DNA of 64,000 bases from Massilia phosphatilytica (GCF_002968015.1 NZ_PUIP01000005.1:124001-188000), one strand, 5' to 3'; shown: positions 16,858 to 25,597, numbered from the stretch's first letter. Numbers and translations are program-made. Notes: generated by a model from the letters alone, not told the origin.

Positions 16858-17724
16858 TCAGCCGTCGATCAGCGCCTCGTTCCACGCGTGGACGGTCTGC
16901 TCCTGCTCGCCCAGGCCCTCGATGCCGAGCCGCATGCGGTCGCCCGGCTCCAGGTAGACCGGATCCGGCTTCTGGCCCAGGCCCACGCCCGGCGGGGTGC
17001 CGGTGCTGATCACGTCGCCCGGCTGCAGCGTCATGAAACGGCTGATGTAGCTGACCAGGTGCGCGACGGTGAACACCATCGTGCGGGTGTTGCCCGTCTG
17101 GTAGCGTTTGCCGTTCACTTCCAGCCACATGTCCAGGTTCTGCGGATCCGGCACTTCGTCGGTCGTCACGAGCCACGGGCCGACGGGGCCGAACGTGTCG
17201 CAGCCCTTGCCCTTGTCCCACTGGCCGCCCCGCTCCAGCTGGTACTCGCGCTCGGACAGGTCGTTCACGACGCAGTAGCCTGCCACGTAATCGAGGGCGC
17301 TGGCTTCGTCGACGTAGCGCGCGCGCTTGCCGATGACGACGCCGAGTTCCACTTCCCAGTCGCTCTTGACGGAACCGCGCGGCAGCACGACCGCGTCGTT
17401 GCAGCCGATGATCGAGCTGGTCGCTTTCGTGAACAGCACCGGTTCGGCGGGTACGGCCATGCCCGATTCGGCCGCGTGGTCCGAATAGTTCAGGCCCACG
17501 CAAATCAGCTTGCCGATGTCGGCGACGACGGGCGCGTAACGGACCGGCTGCTCCACGACGGGCAGGCGGCTCGGGTCGACGTCGGACAGGCGGGCGATCG
17601 CGCCGGCGGCCAGTTGGGCCGACGTCAGGTCGGGCAGCACGCCGGACAGGTCGCGGATCACGCCGTTGGCGTCCATCAGGCCAGGTTTCTCGGCGCCCTT
17701 CGGGCCGAATCGCAGTAATTTCAT
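16858..17724 (-). CDS. FAH-family hydrolase (probable 2,4-diketo-3-deoxy-L-fuconate hydrolase)
   Basis: The 288-residue protein has the fumarylacetoacetate-hydrolase fold with metal ligands in WEVELGVVIG (two Glu) and CVVNDLSER (Asp). The active-site motifs VGLNYSDHA and STGTPPGVG are also present. In the non-phosphorylative fucose route a protein of this family splits 2,4-diketo-3-deoxy-L-fuconate into pyruvate and L-lactate. Context (SDR, permease, lactate dehydrogenase in the same operon) supports that role over a general acylpyruvase. The start at 17724 gives the standard N-terminus MKLLRFGP. It is 31 bases downstream of the AKR gene. Confidence 0.92.
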   Translation of the reverse strand: MKLLRFGPKGAEKPGLMDANGVIRDLSGVLPDLTSAQLAAGAIARLSDVDPSRLPVVEQPVRYAPVVADIGKLICVGLNYSDHAAESGMAVPAEPVLFTKATSSIIGCNDAVVLPRGSVKSDWEVELGVVIGKRARYVDEASALDYVAGYCVVNDLSEREYQLERGGQWDKGKGCDTFGPVGPWLVTTDEVPDPQNLDMWLEVNGKRYQTGNTRTMVFTVAHLVSYISRFMTLQPGDVISTGTPPGVGLGQKPDPVYLEPGDRMRLGIEGLGEQEQTVHAWNEALIDG

Positions 17725-17755
17725 GGTATTCCTTTGGTACGGTGATATTGAAAGT

Positions 17756-18727
17756 TCAAGCCGCCGGGACAGGCGCGGCCGGGTCCAGCAGGCCGGCATC
17801 CCTGAGCGCGGTCCACAGGCCGGCCGGCAGCGGCTGGGAAAACCAGTGCGCGTTGCGGCGCAACTGGTCGATGTTCTGGGCGCCGGGGATGCACGACACG
17901 ACGGCCGGATGGGCCATCGGGAATTGCAGCGCGGCGGCCTGCAGCGGCGTGTCGAAGTCGCGGCAGACGGCGGCGATGGCGCGCACCCGCTCGACGACGG
18001 CCGCCGGAGCGTCCTCGTAATTGAATTTGTTCGTGCCCGCCAGGATGCCCGAGTTGAACGGCCCGCCGATCACGACGTCCGTCCCTGCGCGCGCGCAGCG
18101 GTCCATCAGCGGCGCCAGCGACGCCTGCTCCAGCAGGGTGTAGCGCCCGGCCAGCAGCACGCAGTCGAGCGCGCACACGTCCAGCGCGTCGGCGATCACT
18201 TCCCACTCGTTGACGCCCAGGCCGAATCCCTTGATCGCACCTTCGTCGCGCAACTGCTGCAGCGCGCGCAAGCCGCCGCCGTCGGTCAGCTGCGTCCAGT
18301 AGTGCGCATGGCGTTCGCCGTGGGTGACGCGGCCGATGTCGTGCACGTACAGGATGTCCACGCGGTCCAGGCCGAGGCGCTGGAGGCTGTCCTCGTACGA
18401 GCGCATGACGCCGTCGTACGTGTAGTCGTAATGGGGCCGGAACGGCAGCGGCGCGGCCCACCCGCATTCGCCCGGACGCACGGCCGGATCGGGCCACATC
18501 AGGCGGCCGACCTTGGTACTGATCACGTACTCGTCGCGCGGCCGCGCGCGCAGCGCGGCGCCGAGGCGGTGCTCGGACAGGGTGAAGCCATAGTACGGCG
18601 CCGTGTCGAAATAGCGGATGCCCAGGTCCCAGGCGGCGTCGACGAGCGCGTACGCGTCCGCTTCCGCCATCGGGTCGAACAGGCCGCCCAGTTGCGCGCA
18701 GCCGAGGCCCAGTCTGGTGATGCTCAT
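17756..18727 (-). CDS. Aldo/keto reductase (probable L-fucose 1-dehydrogenase)
   Basis: The 323-residue AKR barrel has the full catalytic tetrad: Asp and Tyr in DTAPYYGFTLSE, Lys in VISTKVGRL and His in DILYVHDIGRV. Members with the N-terminus GLGCAQLGGLF and this spacing are D-threo-aldose/L-fucose 1-dehydrogenases, which oxidise the pyranose to L-fucono-1,5-lactone. The product is the substrate of the lactonase at 10594. The start at 18727 follows the dehydratase stop by one base. It is cytoplasmic and likely co-transcribed from 20290 down to the lactate dehydrogenase gene. Confidence 0.92.
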   Translation of the reverse strand: MSITRLGLGCAQLGGLFDPMAEADAYALVDAAWDLGIRYFDTAPYYGFTLSEHRLGAALRARPRDEYVISTKVGRLMWPDPAVRPGECGWAAPLPFRPHYDYTYDGVMRSYEDSLQRLGLDRVDILYVHDIGRVTHGERHAHYWTQLTDGGGLRALQQLRDEGAIKGFGLGVNEWEVIADALDVCALDCVLLAGRYTLLEQASLAPLMDRCARAGTDVVIGGPFNSGILAGTNKFNYEDAPAAVVERVRAIAAVCRDFDTPLQAAALQFPMAHPAVVSCIPGAQNIDQLRRNAHWFSQPLPAGLWTALRDAGLLDPAAPVPAA

Positions 18728-18728
18728 G

Positions 18729-19949
18729 TCAGGCGGCCTTGAGCGGCAGGCAGCCCGGCCCGACCGGCTCGAACTGCTTGTACGTGAGGATGAATTCCTG
18801 GTGCCCCAGGTCTTCCGATTTCGTGCACTCGCCGTTCGCGACGCGCGCGACGAGGTCCACGATTTCGTCGCCGACATCGTCGATGCTCGCGAGGCCCGTC
18901 AGGATGCGGCCCGCGTTGACGTCCATGTCGTCCGCCAGGCGTTCATACGTCGTCGGGTTCGCGCACACCTTGATGACGGGAGAAATGGCCGAGCCGACCA
19001 CGGACCCGCGGCCCGTCGTGAACAGGGTGACGTGCGCGCCGCACGCGATCAGTTCCACGATCTCGGCGTTGTCGGAGATGTTCGGGAAGCCGAAGCGCGG
19101 CTCGCCGTCCGGCACGACGTCCAGCAGATACAGGCCGCCGGTGGGCGGCTGGTCGCCGGGCTTCAGGATGCCGCTGATCGGCGACGCGCCGCTCTTCGCA
19201 TACGCGCCCAGCGACTTTTCTTCCAGGGTCGTGAGGCCGCCATCCGCATTCCCGGGCGCGAAACTGCCGTGTCCCATGATTGTGTAGTAGCGCGACGCCT
19301 TCTCGACCGTCTTGACGATCGCGTCGCCCAGTTCCGGGGTGACGGCGCGGCGCTTCATGTGGAATTCGCAGCCGACCAGTTCACCGGTCTCCTCGAATAT
19401 GCAGGCGCTGCCCGCCGCGATCAGGCGGTCGAACGCCGCGCCGACGGCCGGATTGGCCGTGATGCCGCTGGTGCTGTCCGAGCCGCCGCAGATCGTCGCC
19501 ACGACCAGTTCGTCGAGGCGCATCGGCACGCGCTCCTGGCGCGCCAGGTCCTCGACGGCCCACTGCACCCATTCGACGCCGCCCTTCACGCCGGAACGCG
19601 TGCCGCCGACATCCTGGATCGTGACCGTGTGGACGGGCCGTCCGCTGTCCGCGACGGCTTGCGCCACGCCGTTCTTGTCGAAGCTCTCGCAGCCGAGCGA
19701 CACGAGCAGCGCCGCGCCCACGTTCGGGTGCGTCAGCACGCGGCGCATCATCGTGTCGGCGTATTCGTTCGGGTAGCAGCCCGGGAAGCCGATCAGGTGC
19801 ACGGGCTGGCCGGGGAACGCATTCACGATCAGCCGCGCGACGTGGTGCGCGCATTCGACGAGGTAGGCGACGACGACGACGTTGCGGATGCCCTTGCGCC
19901 CGTCCGCGCGCGGATAGCCGGCCAGGGTGATGTCGGTGGAGGTGGTCAT
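18729..19949 (-). CDS. UxaA-family dehydratase large subunit (probable L-fuconate dehydratase)
   Basis: The 406-residue protein is the catalytic C-terminal portion of the altronate/galactarate dehydratase (UxaA) family. It begins GYPRADGRKGIRNVVVVAYLVEC and carries the conserved cysteine-containing segments GFPGCYPNEYAD and LVSLGCESFDKNG, plus the ICGGSDSTSGITANPAVG block near the metal site. In E. coli UxaA the small N-terminal SAF domain is fused; here it is a separate gene (19946). Published work on D-altronate dehydratase family proteins assigned some to L-fuconate dehydration, replacing the enolase-family enzyme. That role fits here, since the cluster has no other dehydratase. It overlaps the small-subunit stop by four bases (ATGA). 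Confidence 0.92.
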   Translation of the reverse strand: MTTSTDITLAGYPRADGRKGIRNVVVVAYLVECAHHVARLIVNAFPGQPVHLIGFPGCYPNEYADTMMRRVLTHPNVGAALLVSLGCESFDKNGVAQAVADSGRPVHTVTIQDVGGTRSGVKGGVEWVQWAVEDLARQERVPMRLDELVVATICGGSDSTSGITANPAVGAAFDRLIAAGSACIFEETGELVGCEFHMKRRAVTPELGDAIVKTVEKASRYYTIMGHGSFAPGNADGGLTTLEEKSLGAYAKSGASPISGILKPGDQPPTGGLYLLDVVPDGEPRFGFPNISDNAEIVELIACGAHVTLFTTGRGSVVGSAISPVIKVCANPTTYERLADDMDVNAGRILTGLASIDDVGDEIVDLVARVANGECTKSEDLGHQEFILTYKQFEPVGPGCLPLKAA

Positions 19950-20290
19950 GATACTTTGTTTCCGATGAAATGGTGGCCGTCCTCGTCCAGCGTGAAGGTC
20001 GGGATGTAGTCGCTTTCCAGGTTGTGCGTGTGGATGTGCGCCCCGATGGCGACGGGCACCGTGGCCGTGCCGATGATGGCGCCGTAGCGCAGCACCTTGT
20101 CGCCGGGCGCCAGGTCGCGCCGCGCGACCTTGTGGCCGAGGCGGACGTCGCCGGGCAACGCGACCTCGCGGCCGTCGATGACGACCGTGGTACCGGCCTT
20201 GAGGTCGACGCGCGCGATGAGACAGTTATCCTCGCGCGACATGAGCAGCAGGTGACCTGCGTGGGCCTGCGCTGGGGTGGTGCTGGACAT
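19946..20290 (-). CDS. UxaA-family dehydratase small (SAF-domain) subunit
   Basis: This 114-residue protein is a stand-alone SAF domain corresponding to the N-terminus of UxaA. It has VLRYGAIIGTATVPVAIGAHIHTHNLES, including the conserved His-x-His near the active site. It would assemble with the 406-residue catalytic subunit encoded immediately after it (four-base ATGA overlap). It is the first gene of the seven-gene fucose unit, and copy 2 of the 24-bp element lies 37-60 bases upstream of its ATG. Split altronate-dehydratase-type enzymes are common in sugar-acid clusters of Burkholderiales. Confidence 0.9.
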   Translation of the reverse strand: MSSTTPAQAHAGHLLLMSREDNCLIARVDLKAGTTVVIDGREVALPGDVRLGHKVARRDLAPGDKVLRYGAIIGTATVPVAIGAHIHTHNLESDYIPTFTLDEDGHHFIGNKVS

Positions 20291-20326
20291 GAAGATCCTT
20301 TACGGCTGACTTGAATAACGCTCCAA

Positions 20327-20350
20327 TTGTATTCTATAAATTCAAAACAT
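20327..20350 (-). promoter_or_regulatory. 24-bp fucose-cluster element, copy 2
   Basis: Read on the plus strand this is TTGTATTCTATAAATT followed by CAAAACAT. It matches copy 1 (13480-13503) at 22 of 24 positions. It lies upstream of the dehydratase small-subunit gene that opens the main fucose operon. Together the two copies mark the starts of the two fucose transcription units. Confidence 0.65.
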
Positions 20351-20467
20351 ACGACTGTTTGCTACGCTGCACTGCAACATCGCTGGCGCTCCGGAAATGT
20401 AAGTACGATGTATCAATAAGTGTTACTCTTACGCAATTTTAAGCACTGCGCTACCGATCTTTTCGTC

Positions 20468-23341
20468 ATGCATCTTAAGTTGATCCGACGTCTGGCAGGA
20501 CTGGTCCTTGCGTTCCTGAGCGTGGGCGCATCCGCCCAACACCTGCCGCTGAAGTCCTACGGGCAGGCGGAAGGACTGGGCAACCTGGCCGTCACCGCAT
20601 TGGACCAGGATGCCGCCGGTTATCTCTGGATCGGCACGGAAAACGGCCTGTTCCGCTTCGACGGCGCGGGATTCCGCCGCTATGGCCGGGCGGAAGGCCT
20701 GACGGACAATTTCGTGAGCGCGGTATTCGGCAGCCGGTCCGGCGCCATGTGGGCGGCGACGATCGACGGCTTCTTTCACGTCGACGGCGACCGGCTGGTG
20801 CCCGTCCTGTACAAGGGCAAGCCGATCGGCGTCTCGCCTGGGCAGGTCCTCGCCGAGTCGGCGGACGAGCGCGTCCTGCTCGTGACGGACGACGGCCTGC
20901 TGGCCATCACAGCACGCGGAAACGCCATCGACGTCCGTCCTGCCTTCACGCCGGCGCAACTGCGCGCCACGCCCGACCTGGCCAGGATCGGCAGCATCCA
21001 TGCCGATGCGGACGGCAGCCTGTGGATGGGGTGCCGGCTGGCCCTGTGCCAGGCCGGCCGTGACCGCGTGACGGTCATGGATGCCAAGGATGGATTACCG
21101 GCAGACGACTGGACCAGTATCGTCCGCGATGGCGAAGGCACCGTGTGGGTGCGCAGCGCGACGCGCGTCTTCGCCAGGCCGCCCGGCGCGGGCCGCTTCG
21201 AGGACCGCACCCCGCCGGGGACCGTCAAGCGCATGTTGCGCACGGAGCTGCACGTGGATCCGGATGGCCGGGCAATCACCAATGACGATGCCGGCGTCGT
21301 GCGTTGGGAACGCGGCCACTGGCAGCCGTTCGGCCGCCAACAGGGCCTGCATGCCGGCGGCGGTGTCACGGCCATCCTGCAGGACCGGGCGCATGGCATG
21401 TGGCTGGGCACGCGCGGGCGGGGCCTCGTGCACTGGCTCGGCTACGGGAACCTGGAGAACTGGCGCGCGTCGGAGGGCCTGCCGGACGACGTCGTGATCT
21501 CGGTGCAGCGCGACGCCCAGGGGATCCTGCACGTCGGCACGCGCTCGGGCCACGCCTGGCAGGTGCCGGGCGAACGCCGGTTCCGGACCGACCCTGCGCA
21601 GACGTTCGCGCAGCTGCAATGGAGCAGCATGAGCGTGGATACGGAAGATCGCCTGTGGGCCGGCACCTATTCCGGAACGCTGCTGCGGCGCCCGCGCGAC
21701 GGGGGAGCGGTCGCAGTGATCGCCCGGCAGGACAGGATCAACCAGGTGCTCGTCGGCCAGGGACACGTCTGGGTGGCGACGGACACCGGTTTGTTCGCCC
21801 TCCCCGCGACAGCGCCACCCGGCGCGCGGCCGCAGGTGGTATCCCTCCGCGGCAGCGCCGGCCGCAGCCCGGGTACCCCGGTCGCCGACGGCTGTATCGA
21901 CCGGCGCGGCCACCTGTGGTTCGCGAGCGGGGCCGACCTCCTTCATGTCGACGGCGGCGCCGCGCAGGTCGTGCCGTTCGGCGCCGACCTGCACGACGCC
22001 GACATCGATCAGGTGGTGTGCGCACGTGACGGCAGCATGGTGGCCGTCGTGCGCGACGAAATGTGGCGGCTCCAGGTCGGAGGCGTCGCGCACGCCACGC
22101 GGATCGGTGCGCCGCTATTGCGCGGCCACGCCATCAACGCCGTCGTCATGGACAGCCGCGGCTGGATCTGGGCGGGGCTCGACGTGGGCTTCGCGGTGTG
22201 GAACGGCAGCCGGTGGCGGCTGCTCGACCAGAGCCACGGCCTGACGTGGAACGATTCGAACGGCCGTGGCGCCTACGAAGACAGGGACGGCTCGATGTGG
22301 CTCATCACCACCAACGGCCTGTCGCACGTCCTGCATCCCGGACGGCTGTTCGCCGCCATCCCGCGCAGCGCCGTGATCGAAGAAGCACTGCGCGGCGACC
22401 GCCCCATCCCGGCGGGGTCCGCTGCCTTGCCGTGGGCGCCGGACCAGGTCGTGTTCCGCCTCGCCAGCCTGCAGTACGAAGACCGCCAGGGCCTGCGCTA
22501 TCGCTTCCGCCTGCTCGGCGCCGACGATCGCTGGTACGAGACGACCCAGCCGGAAGTCCGCTATGGCGCCCTGCCGGGCGGGGATTACCGCTTCCAGCTT
22601 GTCGCGGTCGACAGTGACACCGGGGAGGAGTCCGCGATGGCCGAACGGGCCTTTTCGATCGCGCCGCCGTGGTGGCAGAGCATCCCGTTCTACGTGTTGT
22701 GCGCCCTGGGCATCGCGGGCGGCTTCCTTGTATTCCACCGCCTGCGCCTGCGCGCGCTGAGGCACCGCGAAGCCAGGCTGACGGCGCTGGTGCGCGCACG
22801 CACGCACGAGCTGGAACAGTCGCGCGAAGAGATGCGCGTGCGCGCGCTGAAGGACGGGCTCACCCTGTGCTGGAACCGGACCGCGATGATGGAGATCGTC
22901 GAGCGGGAGATCGAGAAATCCGCGCGCTCGGGCGAGCGCTTTGCGCTCGTGCTGCTGGATCTCGACTACTTCAAGCGCGTCAACGATACGCATGGCCACC
23001 TGGCGGGTGACGCGGTGCTGGTCGAAACGGCGCGCCGGCTGAAGGCGGCCGTGCGGCCTTACGATGCGGTCGGCCGCTACGGCGGCGAGGAATTCATCGT
23101 GCTGTTGCCCGGCTTGAACCTGCCGGCGGACGCGGGCCGGATCGAGGCCCTGCGCGACGTCGTGCGCGGCGCGCCGGTCGACATCGGCGCGGGGCAGATG
23201 CTGGCCGTCACCGCGAGCTTCGGCGTCGTGGGTTTCATGCCCGGCACCAGGCCCGACGCGGTCGCCCTGCTCGGCCGCGCCGACGAGGCGCTGTACCGGT
23301 CGAAGAACGACGGCCGCGACCGCGTCAGCTACGCGGACTGA
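20468..23341 (+). CDS. Propeller-sensor diguanylate cyclase
   Basis: The start at 20468 gives a 957-residue protein with a Sec signal (HLKLIRRLAGLVLAFLSVGA). A large periplasmic beta-propeller built of two-component-regulator repeats follows (about 35-630; repeat cores such as GYLWIGTENGLFRFDG and GWIWAGLDVGFAVWNG). Next come a Y_Y_Y domain (about 655-735), one membrane helix (FYVLCALGIAGGFLVF), a short coiled coil and a cytoplasmic GGDEF domain. The cyclase motif is intact (GGEEF), with an inhibitory RPYD site five residues before it. It would make cyclic di-GMP in response to an extracellular signal. It is divergent from the fucose operon, so a carbohydrate signal is possible but unproven. 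Confidence 0.93.
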   Translation: MHLKLIRRLAGLVLAFLSVGASAQHLPLKSYGQAEGLGNLAVTALDQDAAGYLWIGTENGLFRFDGAGFRRYGRAEGLTDNFVSAVFGSRSGAMWAATIDGFFHVDGDRLVPVLYKGKPIGVSPGQVLAESADERVLLVTDDGLLAITARGNAIDVRPAFTPAQLRATPDLARIGSIHADADGSLWMGCRLALCQAGRDRVTVMDAKDGLPADDWTSIVRDGEGTVWVRSATRVFARPPGAGRFEDRTPPGTVKRMLRTELHVDPDGRAITNDDAGVVRWERGHWQPFGRQQGLHAGGGVTAILQDRAHGMWLGTRGRGLVHWLGYGNLENWRASEGLPDDVVISVQRDAQGILHVGTRSGHAWQVPGERRFRTDPAQTFAQLQWSSMSVDTEDRLWAGTYSGTLLRRPRDGGAVAVIARQDRINQVLVGQGHVWVATDTGLFALPATAPPGARPQVVSLRGSAGRSPGTPVADGCIDRRGHLWFASGADLLHVDGGAAQVVPFGADLHDADIDQVVCARDGSMVAVVRDEMWRLQVGGVAHATRIGAPLLRGHAINAVVMDSRGWIWAGLDVGFAVWNGSRWRLLDQSHGLTWNDSNGRGAYEDRDGSMWLITTNGLSHVLHPGRLFAAIPRSAVIEEALRGDRPIPAGSAALPWAPDQVVFRLASLQYEDRQGLRYRFRLLGADDRWYETTQPEVRYGALPGGDYRFQLVAVDSDTGEESAMAERAFSIAPPWWQSIPFYVLCALGIAGGFLVFHRLRLRALRHREARLTALVRARTHELEQSREEMRVRALKDGLTLCWNRTAMMEIVEREIEKSARSGERFALVLLDLDYFKRVNDTHGHLAGDAVLVETARRLKAAVRPYDAVGRYGGEEFIVLLPGLNLPADAGRIEALRDVVRGAPVDIGAGQMLAVTASFGVVGFMPGTRPDAVALLGRADEALYRSKNDGRDRVSYAD

Positions 23342-23451
23342 CGCGCTGCCGCCTCCGCAATGGCGACGAACGCGTCCACCAGCGGGCCGCCCCCTTCGGC
23401 GTGGCGCGCGAGAAGCATCGCCGTGGTGGCGTCCGGGTCGAGCAGCGGCCG
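23329..23451 (-). pseudogene. Severed C-terminus of the LysR gene
   Basis: Directly after the TAA at 23452-23454 the same frame continues for 40 codons, beginning RPLLDPDATTAMLLARH, and ends at a TAG at 23329. The sequence reads as the normal C-terminal strand and helix of a LysR effector domain, and adding it gives the usual length of about 299 residues. A single base change from a Tyr codon (TAC or TAT) to TAA would explain it, since GVVYRPL is a common form at this site. Confidence 0.7.
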
Positions 23452-24228
23452 TTAGACGACGCCGTCCATGTGGATGCCCTCGAATGAACCGGGCAGCACC
23501 GAGATGCCGCAGCCGGCGGCGACGAGGCCGATGATCGTCGACGGCTCGCCCGCCTCCAGCGCGATCCGCGGGGTGAAGCCGGCCGCGCGGCACAGGTCGA
23601 AGATCTGGTGATAGATGCCGGTGCCCGTTTTTTCGGGGAACACGACGAAGGCCTGGTCGGCGAGATCCTTCACGGCGATCTTCTTTTGCCGCGCCAGCGG
23701 CGCGTCCGCCGGCAGCACGAGCAGCAGCGGATCGCGGCGCAGCATCGTGAGCGTCACCGTGCGCGGCAGGGGCATGGGACCCGGCCGCACGAAGCCCACG
23801 TCCAGTTCGCGCGCCTCGATCTTGGTTAGCTGCGGCTGCGTGGGGATCTCGTGGAACGTCAGCCGCACGCCCGGATACTGCTGGCGGTAGCGCCGCACGA
23901 CCCGGGCGAACAGCGGCGTGAACGGCGTGGAAAACGTGAACCCGACGCGCAGCTCGCCCGTTTCGCCCAGATGGGCGCGGCGCGCAGTCTCCTTGGCCTG
24001 TTCGGACAGCGCCAGCATGCGCCGCGCATCGGCAAGGAACAGCCGGCCCGCCTCCGTCAGCAGCACGCGCCGCTTGTTGCGCTCGAACAGCCGCGCGCCG
24101 ATCTCGTGCTCCAGCGCCTGGATCTGCTGGCTCAGCGGCGGCTGGCCGATGTGCAGCCGTTCGGCGGCGCGCGTAAAGCTCAGCTCCTCCGCCACGGCCA
24201 CGAAATAACGCAGGTGCCTGAGTTCCAT
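23452..24228 (-). CDS. LysR-family regulator, shortened by an in-frame stop
   Basis: The 258-residue product has a normal LysR winged helix (residues 1-60: RHLRYFVAVAEELSFTRAAE, RLHIGQPPLSQQIQALE). Most of a type 2 periplasmic-binding effector domain follows, related to the BenM/CynR group. It stops about 40 residues short of family length at a TAA after DGVV, and the lost C-terminus is still readable downstream in the same frame (23329-23451). The missing part forms the last strand and helix of effector subdomain I, so activity may be impaired. It is divergent from an MFS transporter gene, with a near-palindrome between them. Confidence 0.85.
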   Translation of the reverse strand: MELRHLRYFVAVAEELSFTRAAERLHIGQPPLSQQIQALEHEIGARLFERNKRRVLLTEAGRLFLADARRMLALSEQAKETARRAHLGETGELRVGFTFSTPFTPLFARVVRRYRQQYPGVRLTFHEIPTQPQLTKIEARELDVGFVRPGPMPLPRTVTLTMLRRDPLLLVLPADAPLARQKKIAVKDLADQAFVVFPEKTGTGIYHQIFDLCRAAGFTPRIALEAGEPSTIIGLVAAGCGISVLPGSFEGIHMDGVV

Positions 24229-24241
24229 GGTATCGGTTTAG

Positions 24242-24260
24242 TTATCTGTTTAAACGATAA
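24242..24260. promoter_or_regulatory. Near-palindromic site between LysR and MFS genes
   Basis: TTATC-T-GTTTAAAC-GATAA is an inverted repeat with one unpaired T, centred on GTTTAAAC, 14 bases from the LysR start. Its AT-rich symmetric form and position are those expected for a LysR recognition site in a divergent control region. Confidence 0.5.
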
Positions 24261-24315
24261 GTAACGCCACAAATATATATTGGACAGCCATATCCGGCAA
24301 TCCTAGGATGGGTCC

Positions 24316-25494
24316 ATGACCAATCACACCAACCGCGCCCTGTTCTTCGGCGGCTTTTCCTGTTTCGCCCTGCTGTATTGCGTGCAGCCGCTGATGCCCC
24401 TGCTGGCGCACGATTTCGGGCTCACGCCCGCGCAGAGCAGCCTGTCGCTGTCGCTGTCGACAGGTGCGCTGGCCGTATCGCTGCTGTTCTCGTCCGTCCT
24501 GTCCGACCGCCTGGGCCGCAAGACGATGATGGTCGTCGCACTGGTCGTGGCCGCGCTCATGACGGTGCTCGCGGCCTGCGCGCGCACCTATCCGCAATTG
24601 CTGGCGGCGCGCACGCTGCTGGGGTTCGCGCTGGGCGGCATGCCGGCCGTCGCGATGGCTTACCTGAGCGAGGAGATCGAGCCGGCGTCGCTCGGGGTGT
24701 CGATGGGCCTGTACATCAGCGGGAATGCGTTCGGCGGCATGGTCGGCCGGGTGCTGGCGGCCGTGCTGTCCGACTTCGTCTCGTGGCGCGCCGCGTTCGG
24801 CGTGATGGGCGTCGCGGGCCTGCTTGCCGCGTGGGAATTCTGGCGCAGCCTGCCGGCGTCGCGCAACTTCCGCCCCTCGTCGGGCGGCGTGCCGGCCCTG
24901 CTGCACGGCTTGCGCGGCCATTTCGGCGACGCCGGCCTGCCCTGGCTGTTCGCGCTGTCGTTCCTGCTGATGGGCTGTTTCGTGAGCGCCTACAACGTCA
25001 TCGGTTTCCGCCTGCTGGGCGCATCGTTCGGGCTGCGCCAGAGCGTGGTCGGCGGGATCTCGCTGCTGTATTTGCTGGGCATCTTCAGTTCGGTGTGGGC
25101 CGGCCGCCGCGCCGACCGCCTGGGCCGGCGCCACGTGCTGTGGACCGTGATGGGCACGATGCTGGCGGGCCTGCTGCTGACCCTTTCGCACAACCTCGCC
25201 GTCATCGTCGCCGGCATGGCGCTCTTCACGTTCGGCTTCTTCGCGTCGCACTCCATCGCCAGCAGCTGGGTGGGCCGGCGCGCCCGCACGCAGCAGGCGC
25301 TCGCTTCCGCGCTGTACCTGTGCTTCTACTACCTCGGTTCGAGCCTTGTCGGCTGGCTGTGCGGCGTGTTGTGGGAACACGGCGGCTGGGGCGGCGTCGT
25401 GGCGCTGCTGGGCGTCTTCCTCGGTGCGGCGCTGCTGATCGCGCTGCGCCTGCGCCGGCTGGAACCCGTGGGGCAGGCGCTGGCGGCCGCTTGA
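24316..25494 (+). CDS. MFS transporter, YnfM-like
   Basis: The 392-residue protein has about 12 membrane helices and the MFS loop motif DRLGRKTMM between helices 2 and 3, with a repeat in the second half (ADRLGRRHVLW). The start FFGGFSCFALLYCVQPLMPL resembles E. coli YnfM and related drug/metabolite exporters. The ribosome-binding site AGGATGG lies just before the ATG. It is divergent from the LysR gene and probably its target. The substrate is unknown; export of a small organic compound is the usual role in this group. Confidence 0.9.
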   Translation: MTNHTNRALFFGGFSCFALLYCVQPLMPLLAHDFGLTPAQSSLSLSLSTGALAVSLLFSSVLSDRLGRKTMMVVALVVAALMTVLAACARTYPQLLAARTLLGFALGGMPAVAMAYLSEEIEPASLGVSMGLYISGNAFGGMVGRVLAAVLSDFVSWRAAFGVMGVAGLLAAWEFWRSLPASRNFRPSSGGVPALLHGLRGHFGDAGLPWLFALSFLLMGCFVSAYNVIGFRLLGASFGLRQSVVGGISLLYLLGIFSSVWAGRRADRLGRRHVLWTVMGTMLAGLLLTLSHNLAVIVAGMALFTFGFFASHSIASSWVGRRARTQQALASALYLCFYYLGSSLVGWLCGVLWEHGGWGGVVALLGVFLGAALLIALRLRRLEPVGQALAAA

Positions 25495-25597
25495 ACTTGC
25501 CGTGCGTCGCGGGACGCAACCCGGTGCGGAAAATGCACCACTGCGCGGCGTCATCCGGTGCGATAGTGGCAACGCTTTCGACGACACTGGAGACACC

